A program made the position numbers and the translations under genes. 33,784 nt of DNA from Treponema sp. Its GTDB lineage: Bacteria > Spirochaetota > Spirochaetia > Treponematales > Treponemataceae. Location of the stretch: assembly GCA_004554075.1 (NCBI GenBank), contig SFOB01000018.1, positions 1 to 33,784 of the forward strand, read 5' to 3'. The notes beneath the pieces are model-generated. The model saw only the letters and a program-made list of their open reading frames with translations, searched no databases and was not told the DNA's origin. Positions 1-8,717 of this stretch are shown here, in pieces (within the stretch, counting starts at the first letter, position 1; every line of letters begins with the position of its first letter).

Positions 1-1389
1 GGAATGGCAGTAGACAAGCTTCTGCAGAAACAGACTTCGCTTCCATGTCCTCTTGCAATGCTTGTTATGCAGGATGCCTGCTATGCCTTAAAATATGCTC
101 ATTCAAAAGGAATTGTACACCGCGATATTAAGCCTGGTAATATTCTTTTATCAAAACGTGGTGAAATAAAGCTTGCAGATTTTGGAATTGCAAGTGATCA
201 TTCAGCAGATGATGAGGCTGGCAGTGACCGTACACAAACCGGAGTTGCTCTTGGAACCCCGGCCTATATGCCGCCTGAACAGTTTGAAGACAGTGCCCGT
301 GTAGACCACAGGGCAGACATTTATGCTCTTGGAATCATGCTTTACGAAATGGTTACCGGTACAAAACCATATCCTGGAACTCTTTCTCTTGAAACTCTGG
401 CTGTAATTAAAAAGGGCCGTTATATAAGTCCAAGAAAAATTGACAAGACTGTTCCAAAAGAAATCTGCAGTCTTATTCATAAAATGATTAGGCCTAAGGC
501 TAAGGCCCGCTATCAGTCTATAGATGCAGTTTTGCGTCAGGTTAAAAAATATCTTAAGCATTATGATACCCATGAACTTCGCGTTCAGCTGGCAAAATCT
601 GTAGTTTCTACAAAGCTTTACAATTTTGCTACAGAGGCAATTACTCCTAAGGATAAGGCCCGCCGCATTATCAAACGCGTGGTTCTCGGCGTCTGTGCGG
701 CGGCCGCTCTTTTTGCCTGCTTATGGTACAGCGGTTTTATTCATAAGACTATCCTTTCAAAGTGGTATACAGAAGTTTCTGTGGCAATTGAAATGCCAAG
801 AGCCCTGTCTGAAAATCTTGATTTACCGGCTCGTGCCTTCTTTTTTGAAAATGATGGAGATAAGATTCCCGAAGTAAATGGAACAAGGCGAACCTTTACA
901 GAGCAGGGAAAAGCCCTGTATGAAAAGCTTGCTTTCTGGTCTTCTAAAACAAAACTTTCTGTTGTAAGAATTGCAGGAAAGAATAAGACTTATTCTATGA
1001 GACCTGTCTACCTTAAAAAGGGAAGTTACCGTGTAAAGGTTGTTGTTGGACCTTATGTCTGGTGGAAGAGTTTTTCTGCCGGCGATGAAGATCTTTTGAT
1101 TGCCTGCGACTTCTTGAAAAATACAAAAAGAAATCTCACTATAAAGACTTTTGCCAGCGACAGCGTTACTGGAGAAGATATTACAGAAAAGGTTCTCTTT
1201 AAGATCAATTATAAAAACAAATGGATTCCTTTAAGTGAAATAGAAGAAGGAAGCCTTGAGTCTGGAACCGTCTGGAAGCTCCGCACAGAATGCGAAGGCT
1301 ATAAGGGAGAAGATTTCTCATTATTAATCGACTGGTATCAGGACGAACTGATTATTTCCTCAGAATTGACGCCTGAAGCTGCAGAATAA
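1..1389 (+). CDS. Ser/Thr protein kinase, membrane anchored (5' truncated)
   Basis: Hanks-type kinase whose 5' end lies outside the window: the frame is open to base 1, and the glycine loop and VAIK lysine are missing. Counting from the first visible Met (base 4), the catalytic loop HRDIKPGN is at residues 39-46, DFG at 59-61 and the activation-segment end GTPAYMPPEQ at about 84-93. A single hydrophobic segment at about 226-244 follows a basic stretch, so the kinase domain is cytoplasmic. A C-terminal domain of about 215 residues with no recognised fold would lie outside the membrane. It is separated from lon by 55 bp that contain a lon promoter, so lon is not strictly dependent on it. Substrate unknown. 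The kinase assignment is firm; a sensor role for the C-terminal domain is inferred. Confidence 0.9.
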   Translation, partial: GMAVDKLLQKQTSLPCPLAMLVMQDACYALKYAHSKGIVHRDIKPGNILLSKRGEIKLADFGIASDHSADDEAGSDRTQTGVALGTPAYMPPEQFEDSARVDHRADIYALGIMLYEMVTGTKPYPGTLSLETLAVIKKGRYISPRKIDKTVPKEICSLIHKMIRPKAKARYQSIDAVLRQVKKYLKHYDTHELRVQLAKSVVSTKLYNFATEAITPKDKARRIIKRVVLGVCAAAALFACLWYSGFIHKTILSKWYTEVSVAIEMPRALSENLDLPARAFFFENDGDKIPEVNGTRRTFTEQGKALYEKLAFWSSKTKLSVVRIAGKNKTYSMRPVYLKKGSYRVKVVVGPYVWWKSFSAGDEDLLIACDFLKNTKRNLTIKTFASDSVTGEDITEKVLFKINYKNKWIPLSEIEEGSLESGTVWKLRTECEGYKGEDFSLLIDWYQDELIISSELTPEAAE

Positions 1390-1407
1390 ATTAAATAGAA
1401 TATTTAT

Positions 1408-1436
1408 TTGACGATAGGTTCAAAAAATCATTATAT
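1408..1436 (+). promoter_or_regulatory. lon promoter (near-consensus, leaderless)
   Basis: TTGACG (1408-1413), a 17-bp spacer and TTATAT (1431-1436). The -10 ends 8 nt before the lon ATG and no Shine-Dalgarno sequence lies between, so the transcript should begin at or within a few bases of the start codon. Confidence 0.7.
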
Positions 1437-1444
1437 TTAATTAT

Positions 1445-3832
1445 ATGGCTAAAGACGATAATACAAACGAAATAATTCCATCAGATCAGCTGCTTCCAAA
1501 TAAACTGACTTTAATCCCTCTTGCGGGCCGCCCGATTTTTCCGGGTATTTTTACTCCGCTCATGATAACTTCTACAGACGATGTAAAGGTTGTTGAAGAA
1601 GCCTATGAAAAAGAAGGCTTTATAGGAATTGTAATGCTTAAGGGCGAAGCTGATGTTCCGACTATTGCAGATTTGCACAAGGTAGGAACTGCTGCCAGAA
1701 TCATAAAGAAGGTAAACCTGCCGGACGGCGGAATCAATATTTTTATTTCTACTGTAAAGCGTTTTAAGATTCGTAAAGTGCTTCATAATTCAGCTCCTAT
1801 GGCGGCTGCTGTAGAATATCTTGAAGATGTTGAAGCCGATACTTTTGAAGTTAAGGCTCTTACCCGTGCACTTATTTCAGAGATGAAAGAGGTGAGCGAG
1901 AATAATCCTCTTTTCTCCGAAGAGATGCGCCTTAATATGGTAAACATCGACAATCCAGGTAAAATTGCAGATTTTATTGCTTCCATTCTCAATGTTGATA
2001 AGGATGAGCAGCAGAAGATTCTTGAGACTGTAAATGTCCGCCAGCGCATGGAACAGGTTCTTGTTTTCATTAAAAAGGAACAGGAACTGCTGCGTGTTCA
2101 GAAAAAAATCCAGAGCGAGCTTAATGACCGCATAGAAAAAAATCAGCGTGAATATTTCCTTCGCGAAGAGATGAAGTCTATTCAGGAAGAACTTGGCGAA
2201 ACTGCTGACGGTAACGAAACTGATTATCAGAAATTTAAAAAGAAGATTGAAGAACTGGCTTTTGAAGGTGAAATCAAAGAGACTGTGGAAAGCGAGCTTT
2301 CAAAGCTTTCTATGATGGAACCTAACTCTTCTGAATGGGTCGTTACCCGTAACTATCTTGAACTTGTTACTCAGCTGCCATGGAAAGTTCCCGCAGTTGA
2401 TGATTATGATTTGACCCGTGCAAAGAAGATTCTTGAAGAAGACCATTTTGGTCTTGATGACGTAAAGAAAAGAATCGTGGAATACCTTGCTGTCCGCAAA
2501 ATGAAGAAGGATGCTAAGGGATCTATTCTGCTTCTGGTTGGACCTCCGGGAGTCGGTAAGACTTCTGTTGGTAAGTCTATTGCAAAGGCTATGAACAAGC
2601 CTTTCTACCGCTTTTCTGTAGGTGGTATGAGAGACGAGGCAGAAATTAAAGGTCACCGCAGAACTTACATTGGTGCTATGCCTGGAAAAATCATTCAGGG
2701 ACTCAAAATTACAAAGAGTTCAACTCCTGTCTTTTTGATTGATGAAGTTGATAAGATGGGTTCAAGCCACAATGGCGACCCGGCATCTGCTTTGCTTGAA
2801 GTTCTTGACCCTGAGCAGAATGTAAGCTTCCGCGATACTTACCTTGATCTGCCATTTGATATTTCTAACGTCTTCTTTATTCTGACTGCCAATACTCTGG
2901 ATACTGTTCCTGAGCCTTTGCTTGATCGTGCAGAGATTATTCACCTGAGCGGCTATATCGACCAGGAAAAACTTGAGATTGCAAAGAAATATCTTATTCC
3001 GAAAAATCTTGAGAAAAACGGTCTTGCTAAAAATCAGGTAAAATATACAAAGGCTGCGCTTCTTGAAATTGCAGAAGAGTATGCCCGTGAGTCTGGTGTG
3101 CGCAACTATGAAAAGTGCCTGGACAAGATTCACAGAAAGATTGTTACCGAGATGATTACGGATCTGGAAAAAGATTCGAATACTGACATGAAAAAGCAGT
3201 TGTCTATTGATGCTCCAGACCTCTTCAAATATCTTGGTAAGCCGGTCTTTGATGAGAGCCAGATAAAAGTTGCAGCTGTTCCTGGAACTGCAATCGGTCT
3301 TGCCTGGACAAGCATGGGTGGAGATACACTCCTGATTGAAGCAACTTCTTTTGCCGGAAAATCAGGTCTTGTGCTTACCGGTCAGATGGGCGACGTAATG
3401 AAGGAGTCCAGCCAGATTGCCTTTAACTGGGCAAGAAAGTTTGTGCTCGAGCGTGGAACAAAAGACGCAAAATGGTTCGAAGAAAATATCGTTCACCTGC
3501 ATATTCCGGAAGGAGCAACTCCAAAGGATGGCCCTAGTGCCGGAATTACAATGGCAACAACTTTTGTTTCACTTTTCCTTGATAAAAAGATTAAGCCTAA
3601 TCTCGCAATGACAGGTGAGCTTTCTTTGACTGGACAGGTTCTGCCAATCGGTGGCCTGCGTGAAAAGACTGTTGCAGCAAAGCGTAATAAGATTAAGACA
3701 ATCATAATTCCAAAAGCAAATGAGCGCGATCTGGAAGATATTCCCGAGCACGTAAAACAGGGAATCAAGTTTATCCCTGTTTCAGATGTTCGCCAGGTGC
3801 TTGAGATTGCCCTTGGAATTAAGCAGGACTAA
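1445..3832 (+). CDS. lon: ATP-dependent Lon protease
   Basis: Cytoplasmic AAA+ serine protease (795 aa) that degrades misfolded and regulatory proteins. The N-terminal Lon substrate-binding domain begins at LTLIPLAGRPIFPG. Walker A GPPGVGKT is at residues 366-373 and Walker B VFLIDEVD at 429-436. The C-terminal protease domain has the Ser-Lys dyad: Ser698 in GPSAG and Lys741 in GGLREK, 43 residues apart as in E. coli Lon. Length and domain order are normal. The ATG at 1445 is supported by the N-terminal match to the family and by a promoter directly abutting it. It converges on the GH35 gene with one base between stops, and its terminator lies inside the GH35 3' end. Confidence 0.97.
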   Translation: MAKDDNTNEIIPSDQLLPNKLTLIPLAGRPIFPGIFTPLMITSTDDVKVVEEAYEKEGFIGIVMLKGEADVPTIADLHKVGTAARIIKKVNLPDGGINIFISTVKRFKIRKVLHNSAPMAAAVEYLEDVEADTFEVKALTRALISEMKEVSENNPLFSEEMRLNMVNIDNPGKIADFIASILNVDKDEQQKILETVNVRQRMEQVLVFIKKEQELLRVQKKIQSELNDRIEKNQREYFLREEMKSIQEELGETADGNETDYQKFKKKIEELAFEGEIKETVESELSKLSMMEPNSSEWVVTRNYLELVTQLPWKVPAVDDYDLTRAKKILEEDHFGLDDVKKRIVEYLAVRKMKKDAKGSILLLVGPPGVGKTSVGKSIAKAMNKPFYRFSVGGMRDEAEIKGHRRTYIGAMPGKIIQGLKITKSSTPVFLIDEVDKMGSSHNGDPASALLEVLDPEQNVSFRDTYLDLPFDISNVFFILTANTLDTVPEPLLDRAEIIHLSGYIDQEKLEIAKKYLIPKNLEKNGLAKNQVKYTKAALLEIAEEYARESGVRNYEKCLDKIHRKIVTEMITDLEKDSNTDMKKQLSIDAPDLFKYLGKPVFDESQIKVAAVPGTAIGLAWTSMGGDTLLIEATSFAGKSGLVLTGQMGDVMKESSQIAFNWARKFVLERGTKDAKWFEENIVHLHIPEGATPKDGPSAGITMATTFVSLFLDKKIKPNLAMTGELSLTGQVLPIGGLREKTVAAKRNKIKTIIIPKANERDLEDIPEHVKQGIKFIPVSDVRQVLEIALGIKQD

Positions 3833-3833
3833 A

Positions 3834-5621
3834 CTAAAAAAGCTTGTGTTCTGCAAAGAACTCAATGCTTGAGTTAGTTTTTCCTTCGCTTTCGAAAATT
3901 ATGATTTCGTTTGTACCAGTTCTCAAAAGTGGGGCTGGTACATAAAGTCTTCTCTGAGGCCCGATTTCCCAGAAGCGGCCAAGGTTAAATCCGTTTAAGA
4001 AAATACAGCCTTTTCCCCAGCCTGCAAAATCAAGATAGGTATCGCAGGCTTCATCAACTTCAAAGTGGAAGCGGGTGAAAGTTGGAGTAGAGTCTGTTGC
4101 GCTGGTTGCTGCTGTGTCGCGGGCTGAGCTTGCCTTAGACCAGTCGATTTTAGAAAGCTGTTTTGCATCCAGATTCAGATTATAATATTTCCAGTTTTCA
4201 AGGGCAGTGTCATCTGCTGACACCTTACCGAAAATACCCTTGCGCTGGAAAGGAATTTTTCCTGCAAAGTTTACGCGGCCGAGGTTTTCTACAAGAAGTG
4301 AAAGCTCGTCGCCGGCAGCGGCAGAGATTTTCTGCGCGGAATTGATTTCTTTGTCAAAGGCAGTAAAGACAGGTTTCTGATTTACAAAGCAATTGATTCT
4401 GTCGTTTGCATCTTCAATTTTGAGAGAGCTTGCGGCAGCAGGCATATTTGTCTTATACAAAATATATCCATAGTCCTGACCAGCTTCTTCCATACTCAAA
4501 AGCTTTTCGCCTTCAATTGATTTTTCTTCTGCAAGGTCTGGAAGAATATCGAAAAGAGCGACTCTTTCTTCTGCCTGAACTTTTCCGTAAGCCTTCTGCT
4601 TAATGTTTGTTGTTAATGGAGTCTCTTCGAAGTCCCGATATTTTTTTATGATCTTCTGGAAGGTAAGATATTTTTCTGTGATCTTTCCGTCTTCAGAAAG
4701 TGGCGCATCATAATCATAAGAAGTTACATCCGGAGTGAGCTTTGTGTAATAGTTGGAACCATTCATAAAGCCGAAGTTTGTACCGCCATGGAACATGTAA
4801 AAGTTTACATTTCCTTTTTTGAGGATGTAATTGAGGTCTTTTATATTGCGCTTGAGTTTTGAACTTTTGTGCTCTGTGTTTCCCCAGGCATCAAACCAGC
4901 CGATCCAGAATTCCATGCACATAAGAGGACCTGTGTTTCCGGTCTTTTTCATCATGCGCTTCATGTTTGAAAAAAGAGGGCGGGCGTGTGAACCGAAGTT
5001 TCCTGTTGGAAGGGCTCCTGTAAGCTGTCCGTTTATAAACATCTTTCCCCATGGACCGTCGCTGGTAACAAAAGGAACAGTAATCCTGCCTTGGCGCATC
5101 AGGTCTGCAAGAAACTGAAGATAGCTCATGTCTTTGCCATAATAGCCGTATTCATTTTCAATCTGCATGAGGATAATATTTCCGCCCTTATCAATCTGAT
5201 GATTTACAAGGCGGGGAAGAAGTACTTTATAATAGTCCCGGATATTCTGATAGTAAAGCTCGTTTTTACAGCGGACTTCTAGACCAGGAATTGCAAGCAG
5301 CCAGGAAGGAAGACCGCCAAGTTCCCATTCTGCACAGATATATGGGGAAGGGCGGACAATTGCGTAAAGTCCGAGCTTCTGTGCTGTATCAAGAAATTTT
5401 TCAAAATCACAAAGACCGTCAAAAGAGAATTCTCCCTTGTGTGGTTCTGTGATATTCCATGGGATATAGGTTTCAACTGTGTTACAGCCCATGTTCTTAA
5501 GTTTTTCGAGACGGTCCTGCCAGTATTCAGGAACTACACGGAAGTAATGAATTGCGCCGGAAATAATCTGAAAAGGTTTTCTATCCAGCAAAAATGTATC
5601 TTTGATTTCAAATGTGCTCAT
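3834..5621 (-). CDS. GH35 beta-galactosidase
   Basis: Family 35 glycoside hydrolase (595 aa) removing terminal beta-galactosyl residues, probably from hemicellulose oligosaccharides. The TIM barrel occupies the N-terminal half: ISGAIHYFRV at the start, the acid/base Glu157 in QIENEYG, the nucleophile Glu237 in CMEFWIGWFD, and the GH35 signature HGGTNFGF. The C-terminal half carries beta-sandwich (jelly-roll) domains ending in LNGFNLGRFWEIGPQ, typical of the family. There is no signal peptide, so it should act in the cytoplasm on imported oligosaccharides. It lies 12 bp downstream of the secreted esterase on the same strand and is almost certainly co-transcribed; an AGGAT sequence about 12 nt before the ATG may be its ribosome site. 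The exact substrate is inferred. Confidence 0.93.
   Translation of the reverse strand: MSTFEIKDTFLLDRKPFQIISGAIHYFRVVPEYWQDRLEKLKNMGCNTVETYIPWNITEPHKGEFSFDGLCDFEKFLDTAQKLGLYAIVRPSPYICAEWELGGLPSWLLAIPGLEVRCKNELYYQNIRDYYKVLLPRLVNHQIDKGGNIILMQIENEYGYYGKDMSYLQFLADLMRQGRITVPFVTSDGPWGKMFINGQLTGALPTGNFGSHARPLFSNMKRMMKKTGNTGPLMCMEFWIGWFDAWGNTEHKSSKLKRNIKDLNYILKKGNVNFYMFHGGTNFGFMNGSNYYTKLTPDVTSYDYDAPLSEDGKITEKYLTFQKIIKKYRDFEETPLTTNIKQKAYGKVQAEERVALFDILPDLAEEKSIEGEKLLSMEEAGQDYGYILYKTNMPAAASSLKIEDANDRINCFVNQKPVFTAFDKEINSAQKISAAAGDELSLLVENLGRVNFAGKIPFQRKGIFGKVSADDTALENWKYYNLNLDAKQLSKIDWSKASSARDTAATSATDSTPTFTRFHFEVDEACDTYLDFAGWGKGCIFLNGFNLGRFWEIGPQRRLYVPAPLLRTGTNEIIIFESEGKTNSSIEFFAEHKLF
3859..3882 (+). 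terminator. Intrinsic terminator of lon, inside the GH35 gene
   Basis: AACTCAA (3859-3865), loop TGC, TTGAGTT (3869-3875), then AGTTTTT. It reads in the lon direction and lies within the antisense 3' coding end of the convergent GH35 gene. Confidence 0.6.
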
Positions 5622-5633
5622 TTCAAAAATATC

Positions 5634-6512
5634 CTATTCCATAAATCCAAGGTCTTTAAGCCATACGTGGAGTTCTTCGTTCCAGTGGAATTCATCCATA
5701 AAAGGACAGTCTTTCATACCAAAGCCATGTCCGCCCCATTCATAATGTGCCAGATGGCAGGTAATATTCTTTTCCTGAAGGGCTGCATAAAGGCGGAGAG
5801 AATTTTCAGGTATTACAACAGGATCATCATCGCATACAACAACAAAAGTTGGAGGCATATCAGCAGGTACATTGAGCTCCATTGAAAACTCATCTTTTCT
5901 TTCCTGAGTCTGATTTTTTTTGCCTTTACCCAAAAGACTGTTACGGCTCCAGCGGTGAGCAATATCATCCTGCATTGTAACAACAGGATAAACTGGTACT
6001 GTAAAATCCGGACGCAGAGAGACACTGCATGGAATGCCAAGCTTTGCAATCTCATCGTGGGTCTGCCAGAATTCTCCTGCCATTGTTACAAGATGTCCGC
6101 CTGCAGAAAATCCGATTACTCCAACTTTATTCGGGTCAATATTCCATTCTTCTGCATTTTCGCGAACCAGCTGGATTGCGCGCTGAATATCCTGCAGCAT
6201 GGCAGGGTGGTGATAAAGGCTTTCTGCGCTTCTGTATTTCAAAACGAAAGCAGTAACTCCATTCTGTGAAAACCAGGTAGCAGTAGAATTACCTTCGCTT
6301 TTAAGTCCAAGGTGATGATAACTTCCACCCGGGCATACAATAACGGCAGTACGAGTATTTGGACTGCCTTCTACAGGCTTATGCATAAACATTACAGAAG
6401 GCTGTTTTTCCATTCCTTTTATATTTCGCCATAGATAAATTGTTGCGTCTTGTGCTGCAAGTGCTGCAGTTAAAATAATTGTGAGTGCTAATGAACTAAT
6501 AATCTTTTTCAT
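5634..6512 (-). CDS. Secreted alpha/beta-hydrolase esterase (acetyl-xylan esterase-like)
   Basis: A 292-aa alpha/beta hydrolase of the BD-FAE/Axe-like, dienelactone-hydrolase-related type, expected to remove acetyl or similar esters from plant polysaccharide. A signal peptide is clear (residues 1-20, cut near ALAAQ). The oxyanion-hole motif is CPGGSY (60-65). The nucleophile elbow is GFSAGG with Ser136, an Asp lies in VVCDDDP (228-230), and the catalytic His is His262 in GGHGFG. It is the first gene of an operon with GH35, starting next to an extended -10 promoter and diverging from the HAD gene. The substrate (acetyl versus feruloyl) cannot be told from sequence. Fold and secretion are secure. 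Confidence 0.85.
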   Translation of the reverse strand: MKKIISSLALTIILTAALAAQDATIYLWRNIKGMEKQPSVMFMHKPVEGSPNTRTAVIVCPGGSYHHLGLKSEGNSTATWFSQNGVTAFVLKYRSAESLYHHPAMLQDIQRAIQLVRENAEEWNIDPNKVGVIGFSAGGHLVTMAGEFWQTHDEIAKLGIPCSVSLRPDFTVPVYPVVTMQDDIAHRWSRNSLLGKGKKNQTQERKDEFSMELNVPADMPPTFVVVCDDDPVVIPENSLRLYAALQEKNITCHLAHYEWGGHGFGMKDCPFMDEFHWNEELHVWLKDLGFME

Positions 6513-6518
6513 AGATTT

Positions 6519-6527
6519 ATTTTATCA
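6519..6527 (-). promoter_or_regulatory. Extended -10 of the esterase-GH35 operon
   Basis: On the minus strand TGA-TAAAAT (6527 to 6519) is followed by six bases and the ATG at 6512. No Shine-Dalgarno sequence and no clear -35; the TG dinucleotide suggests an extended -10. Confidence 0.55.
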
Positions 6528-6530
6528 TTA

Positions 6531-6559
6531 TTGAGTGCTTTTTTCTATTATGTTACACT
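6531..6559 (+). promoter_or_regulatory. Promoter of HAD gene
   Basis: TTGAGT (6531-6536), 17-bp spacer, TACACT (6554-6559). The start codon follows 9 nt after the -10, so the message is almost leaderless. It is back to back with the esterase promoter. Confidence 0.5.
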
Positions 6560-6568
6560 CATTTCATT

Positions 6569-7213
6569 ATGAGCAGAATTAAAGCAATTATTTTTGATAT
6601 GGATGGGGTAATCCTCGATTCAGAATCAATTTCAGATATAACCTGGAGAAAGGCAGCCGAAGAAAGAGGCCTTTCTGTAAATGATGAAATTTTAAATGCC
6701 TGCCGTGGTTCAAATAAGAATGACACAATTGTGACTTTGAAAAAATATTACGGTGAAGATTTTGACAGCCAAGCTTTTCTCGAACGAACCTCAGAACTTT
6801 TTCATGAAATTGAAGAAAAAGAGGGCATTCCTCTTTTACCATACGCAAAAGAAATCCTTGAATATCTTAAACCACGTTACCGTTTAGCTCTGGCATCTTC
6901 TACTAGAGGCCCTACTGTAGAACGCCAGCTTCGTGCAGCCGGTGTCATAGATTTTTTTGAAACCCGGACTACAGGCGAAATGGTAGAGCACAGTAAACCC
7001 AATCCGGAAATCTATCTAATGGCTTGTAAATCTATAGGAATGGAACCGGAAGAGTGTGCTGCAATTGAAGACAGCCTCAACGGAATTCGCAGTGCCCATG
7101 CAGCAGGCCTGCATCCGATTATGGTGATTGATAAGGTTCAGCCCACAGAAGAGATTCGAAATATGTGTGAATGTATTTTTGAATCATTGGATGGACTGAA
7201 GTCAGTTTTGTAG
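6569..7213 (+). CDS. HAD-IA phosphatase / beta-phosphoglucomutase-like
   Basis: A 214-aa haloacid dehalogenase-superfamily enzyme acting on a phosphorylated small metabolite, likely a sugar phosphate. Motif I is FDMDGV with nucleophile Asp10 and acid/base Asp12, followed by ILDSE, as in the beta-phosphoglucomutase/phosphoglycolate phosphatase branch. Motif II is LASST (Ser110/111), motif III is Lys143 in SKPNPEIY, and motif IV is Glu167-Asp168 in IEDSLNGI. The helical cap sits between motifs I and II (subclass IA). It diverges from the esterase-GH35 operon and converges on the xylanase gene, so a role in sugar metabolism is plausible. Sequence alone does not separate mutase from phosphatase. 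Confidence 0.85.
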   Translation: MSRIKAIIFDMDGVILDSESISDITWRKAAEERGLSVNDEILNACRGSNKNDTIVTLKKYYGEDFDSQAFLERTSELFHEIEEKEGIPLLPYAKEILEYLKPRYRLALASSTRGPTVERQLRAAGVIDFFETRTTGEMVEHSKPNPEIYLMACKSIGMEPEECAAIEDSLNGIRSAHAAGLHPIMVIDKVQPTEEIRNMCECIFESLDGLKSVL

Positions 7214-7219
7214 TGGATT

Positions 7220-7246
7220 GCGGGTTGACAATTCTTGACAACCCGC
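7220..7246. terminator. Hairpin between convergent HAD and GH10 genes
   Basis: GCGGGTTG (7220-7227) pairs with CAACCCGC (7239-7246), with CAA/TTG able to extend the stem inside. An outer GGATTG/CAATCC pair (7215-7220, 7254-7259) encloses it. There is no U-tract; it may be a bidirectional stop or a dispersed palindrome. Confidence 0.4.
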
Positions 7247-7262
7247 GACGTGACAATCCATG

Positions 7263-8552
7263 TTATTCAAGAACACCTGCAACCTTAAAGTATTCCGCTT
7301 TTCGTGTGCAGTTGTAATTATACATACCGCAGTATGGGCCGTTCATCTTGTAACTGTAATCATTTTTTGGAAGGGCAGGATTGTCGCAGATTCCCCAGAT
7401 TGCAACACAGGTAAGACTGCCTCTTTCGTCGGCAATGTCTGCTAACATTTTAAAGAAGCTTTCGTAGAAGGCAGCATGCTGTTCTGCCTTTCCTTTTTCG
7501 TAATTGCGGAGGGCAAGCTCTGTTACCTGAACTTCGAGACCTATATTGGTATAGAAAACAATTGCGTTCTTGAATTTATTGATGTCATTTGGATTCATGC
7601 AGCCAGCCTGCTGACCATAACCGCCTATATAGCCCTGCATTCCAACGCCATCGCAAAGCTTTTCATTTTTATTGATACTTTCAACAAGTTTACCGATTGC
7701 CTCGCGCTTTGGTGAAAGGAAAGTGTTGTAGTCGTTGTAGAAAAGCTTGATATCTGCGTTTGCCTTTTTTGCGGCCTGACGGGCATACTTGAAAGAAAGT
7801 TCTACATAATCCGGGCCGATAACATCGTAGAAATAGTTTGGACTACCGCCACGGCTTGTACGCACATGGCGGGCATCTCCTGAAGCGTATTCGTTTGCTC
7901 CATCTCCAACAGCTTCGTTTACAACATCCCAGCAATATACTACGCCCGGGAATTTTGTTTCAAAGTGAGAAACAACTTCTTCTATGTAATACTGGAGGCG
8001 TTTTTTCATTACGTCAGAAGAAACAAATGCACCATCGTTTTTGTAGCCTTCCTTAAAGAACCAGACCGGCATGTAAGCGTCCCATACAAGAACGTGACCG
8101 CGGATTCCGATTCCGTTTTCCTGGGCAAACTTTGCAATTGCATCTGCCTGATTGTAATTCATAACCGGCATGCCGTTCTCTGATTTCTGGCTGGCAGTCT
8201 GGCTGAGAAGCGAGTAGGCCTTAAATTCATTGCCGGCTGTGAGACTGTTGAAGTCTGCCTTTACCATGTCTGTATAGGCCTTTTTCTGAAGGTTCTGAGG
8301 ATTGATTACTGTTCCAAGTTTGAAACCATGTTTTGCTGCAAGTTCATAGAGCGGGCTGGTAACTTCCGGGAAGTCTTCTTCAACTGCTTTTGCAGCAGCT
8401 TCTGTTTTTTCTGCTGATTTCATAATTCTGTCTGCCATGCTTGGGGTGGTATCCTGAACAGTTTGAGCTGGAGCTGATTTTGCCTTTCCAGAGCAGGAGA
8501 TGAGAGTCAGTGCCGCAAGTGAGATGGCGGCTAAGGTGAATAGTTTTTTCAT
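7263..8552 (-). CDS. GH10 endo-1,4-beta-xylanase lipoprotein
   Basis: Family 10 xylanase (429 aa from the ATG at 8552). The start is chosen because GAGGA lies about 8 nt upstream; an in-frame TTG 15 bp earlier would overlap that site. It has a lipoprotein signal with lipobox LISC (Cys20), so it should be tethered to a membrane. The GH10 barrel follows a linker of about 50 residues: acid/base Glu213 in WDVVNEAV and nucleophile Glu345 in VQVTELALR. Two usually conserved -1/-2 subsite positions differ: the ENxMK element reads GNEFK, and the GHTLVWH motif reads GHVLVWD. The upstream gap carries a composite repeat. It would cut xylan backbone outside the cell or in the periplasm. Confidence 0.93.
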   Translation of the reverse strand: MKKLFTLAAISLAALTLISCSGKAKSAPAQTVQDTTPSMADRIMKSAEKTEAAAKAVEEDFPEVTSPLYELAAKHGFKLGTVINPQNLQKKAYTDMVKADFNSLTAGNEFKAYSLLSQTASQKSENGMPVMNYNQADAIAKFAQENGIGIRGHVLVWDAYMPVWFFKEGYKNDGAFVSSDVMKKRLQYYIEEVVSHFETKFPGVVYCWDVVNEAVGDGANEYASGDARHVRTSRGGSPNYFYDVIGPDYVELSFKYARQAAKKANADIKLFYNDYNTFLSPKREAIGKLVESINKNEKLCDGVGMQGYIGGYGQQAGCMNPNDINKFKNAIVFYTNIGLEVQVTELALRNYEKGKAEQHAAFYESFFKMLADIADERGSLTCVAIWGICDNPALPKNDYSYKMNGPYCGMYNYNCTRKAEYFKVAGVLE

Positions 8553-8572
8553 TTGATATTTCCTCAATAAAT

Positions 8573-8709
8573 GGTCATCCTGAACTTGTTTCAGGATCTT
8601 TTGTAATAGATTCCGAACCTTCGCAGCATAGCTGCTCGGAGACTCGCTAAAAACAGTCCACTGGACTGTTTTTGCCCTGCTACGCAGTGCCGCTCCCTAA
8701 GTTCGGAAT
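8573..8709. repeat. Composite palindromic repeat element
   Basis: Three nested parts fill the gap between YigZ and the xylanase. (1) A TGTCA-family hairpin, ATCCTGAA/TTCAGGAT (8577-8584/8590-8597) with loop CTTGT. (2) A 9-bp inverted repeat ATTCCGAAC/GTTCGGAAT (8610-8618/8701-8709). (3) Inside it, GCAGC-ATA-GCTGC and a palindrome with 12-bp arms around one base, 8649-8673 (AAAAACAGTCCA, C, TGGACTGTTTTT). It has no coding capacity and looks like a MITE-like or REP-like unit. Confidence 0.6.
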
Positions 8710-8717
8710 GACAAGAA

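Noticed and set aside
8553..8567. TTG start for the xylanase five codons upstream
   Set aside because: The GAGGA ribosome site falls inside that extension and serves the ATG at 8552, which begins a normal lipoprotein signal.
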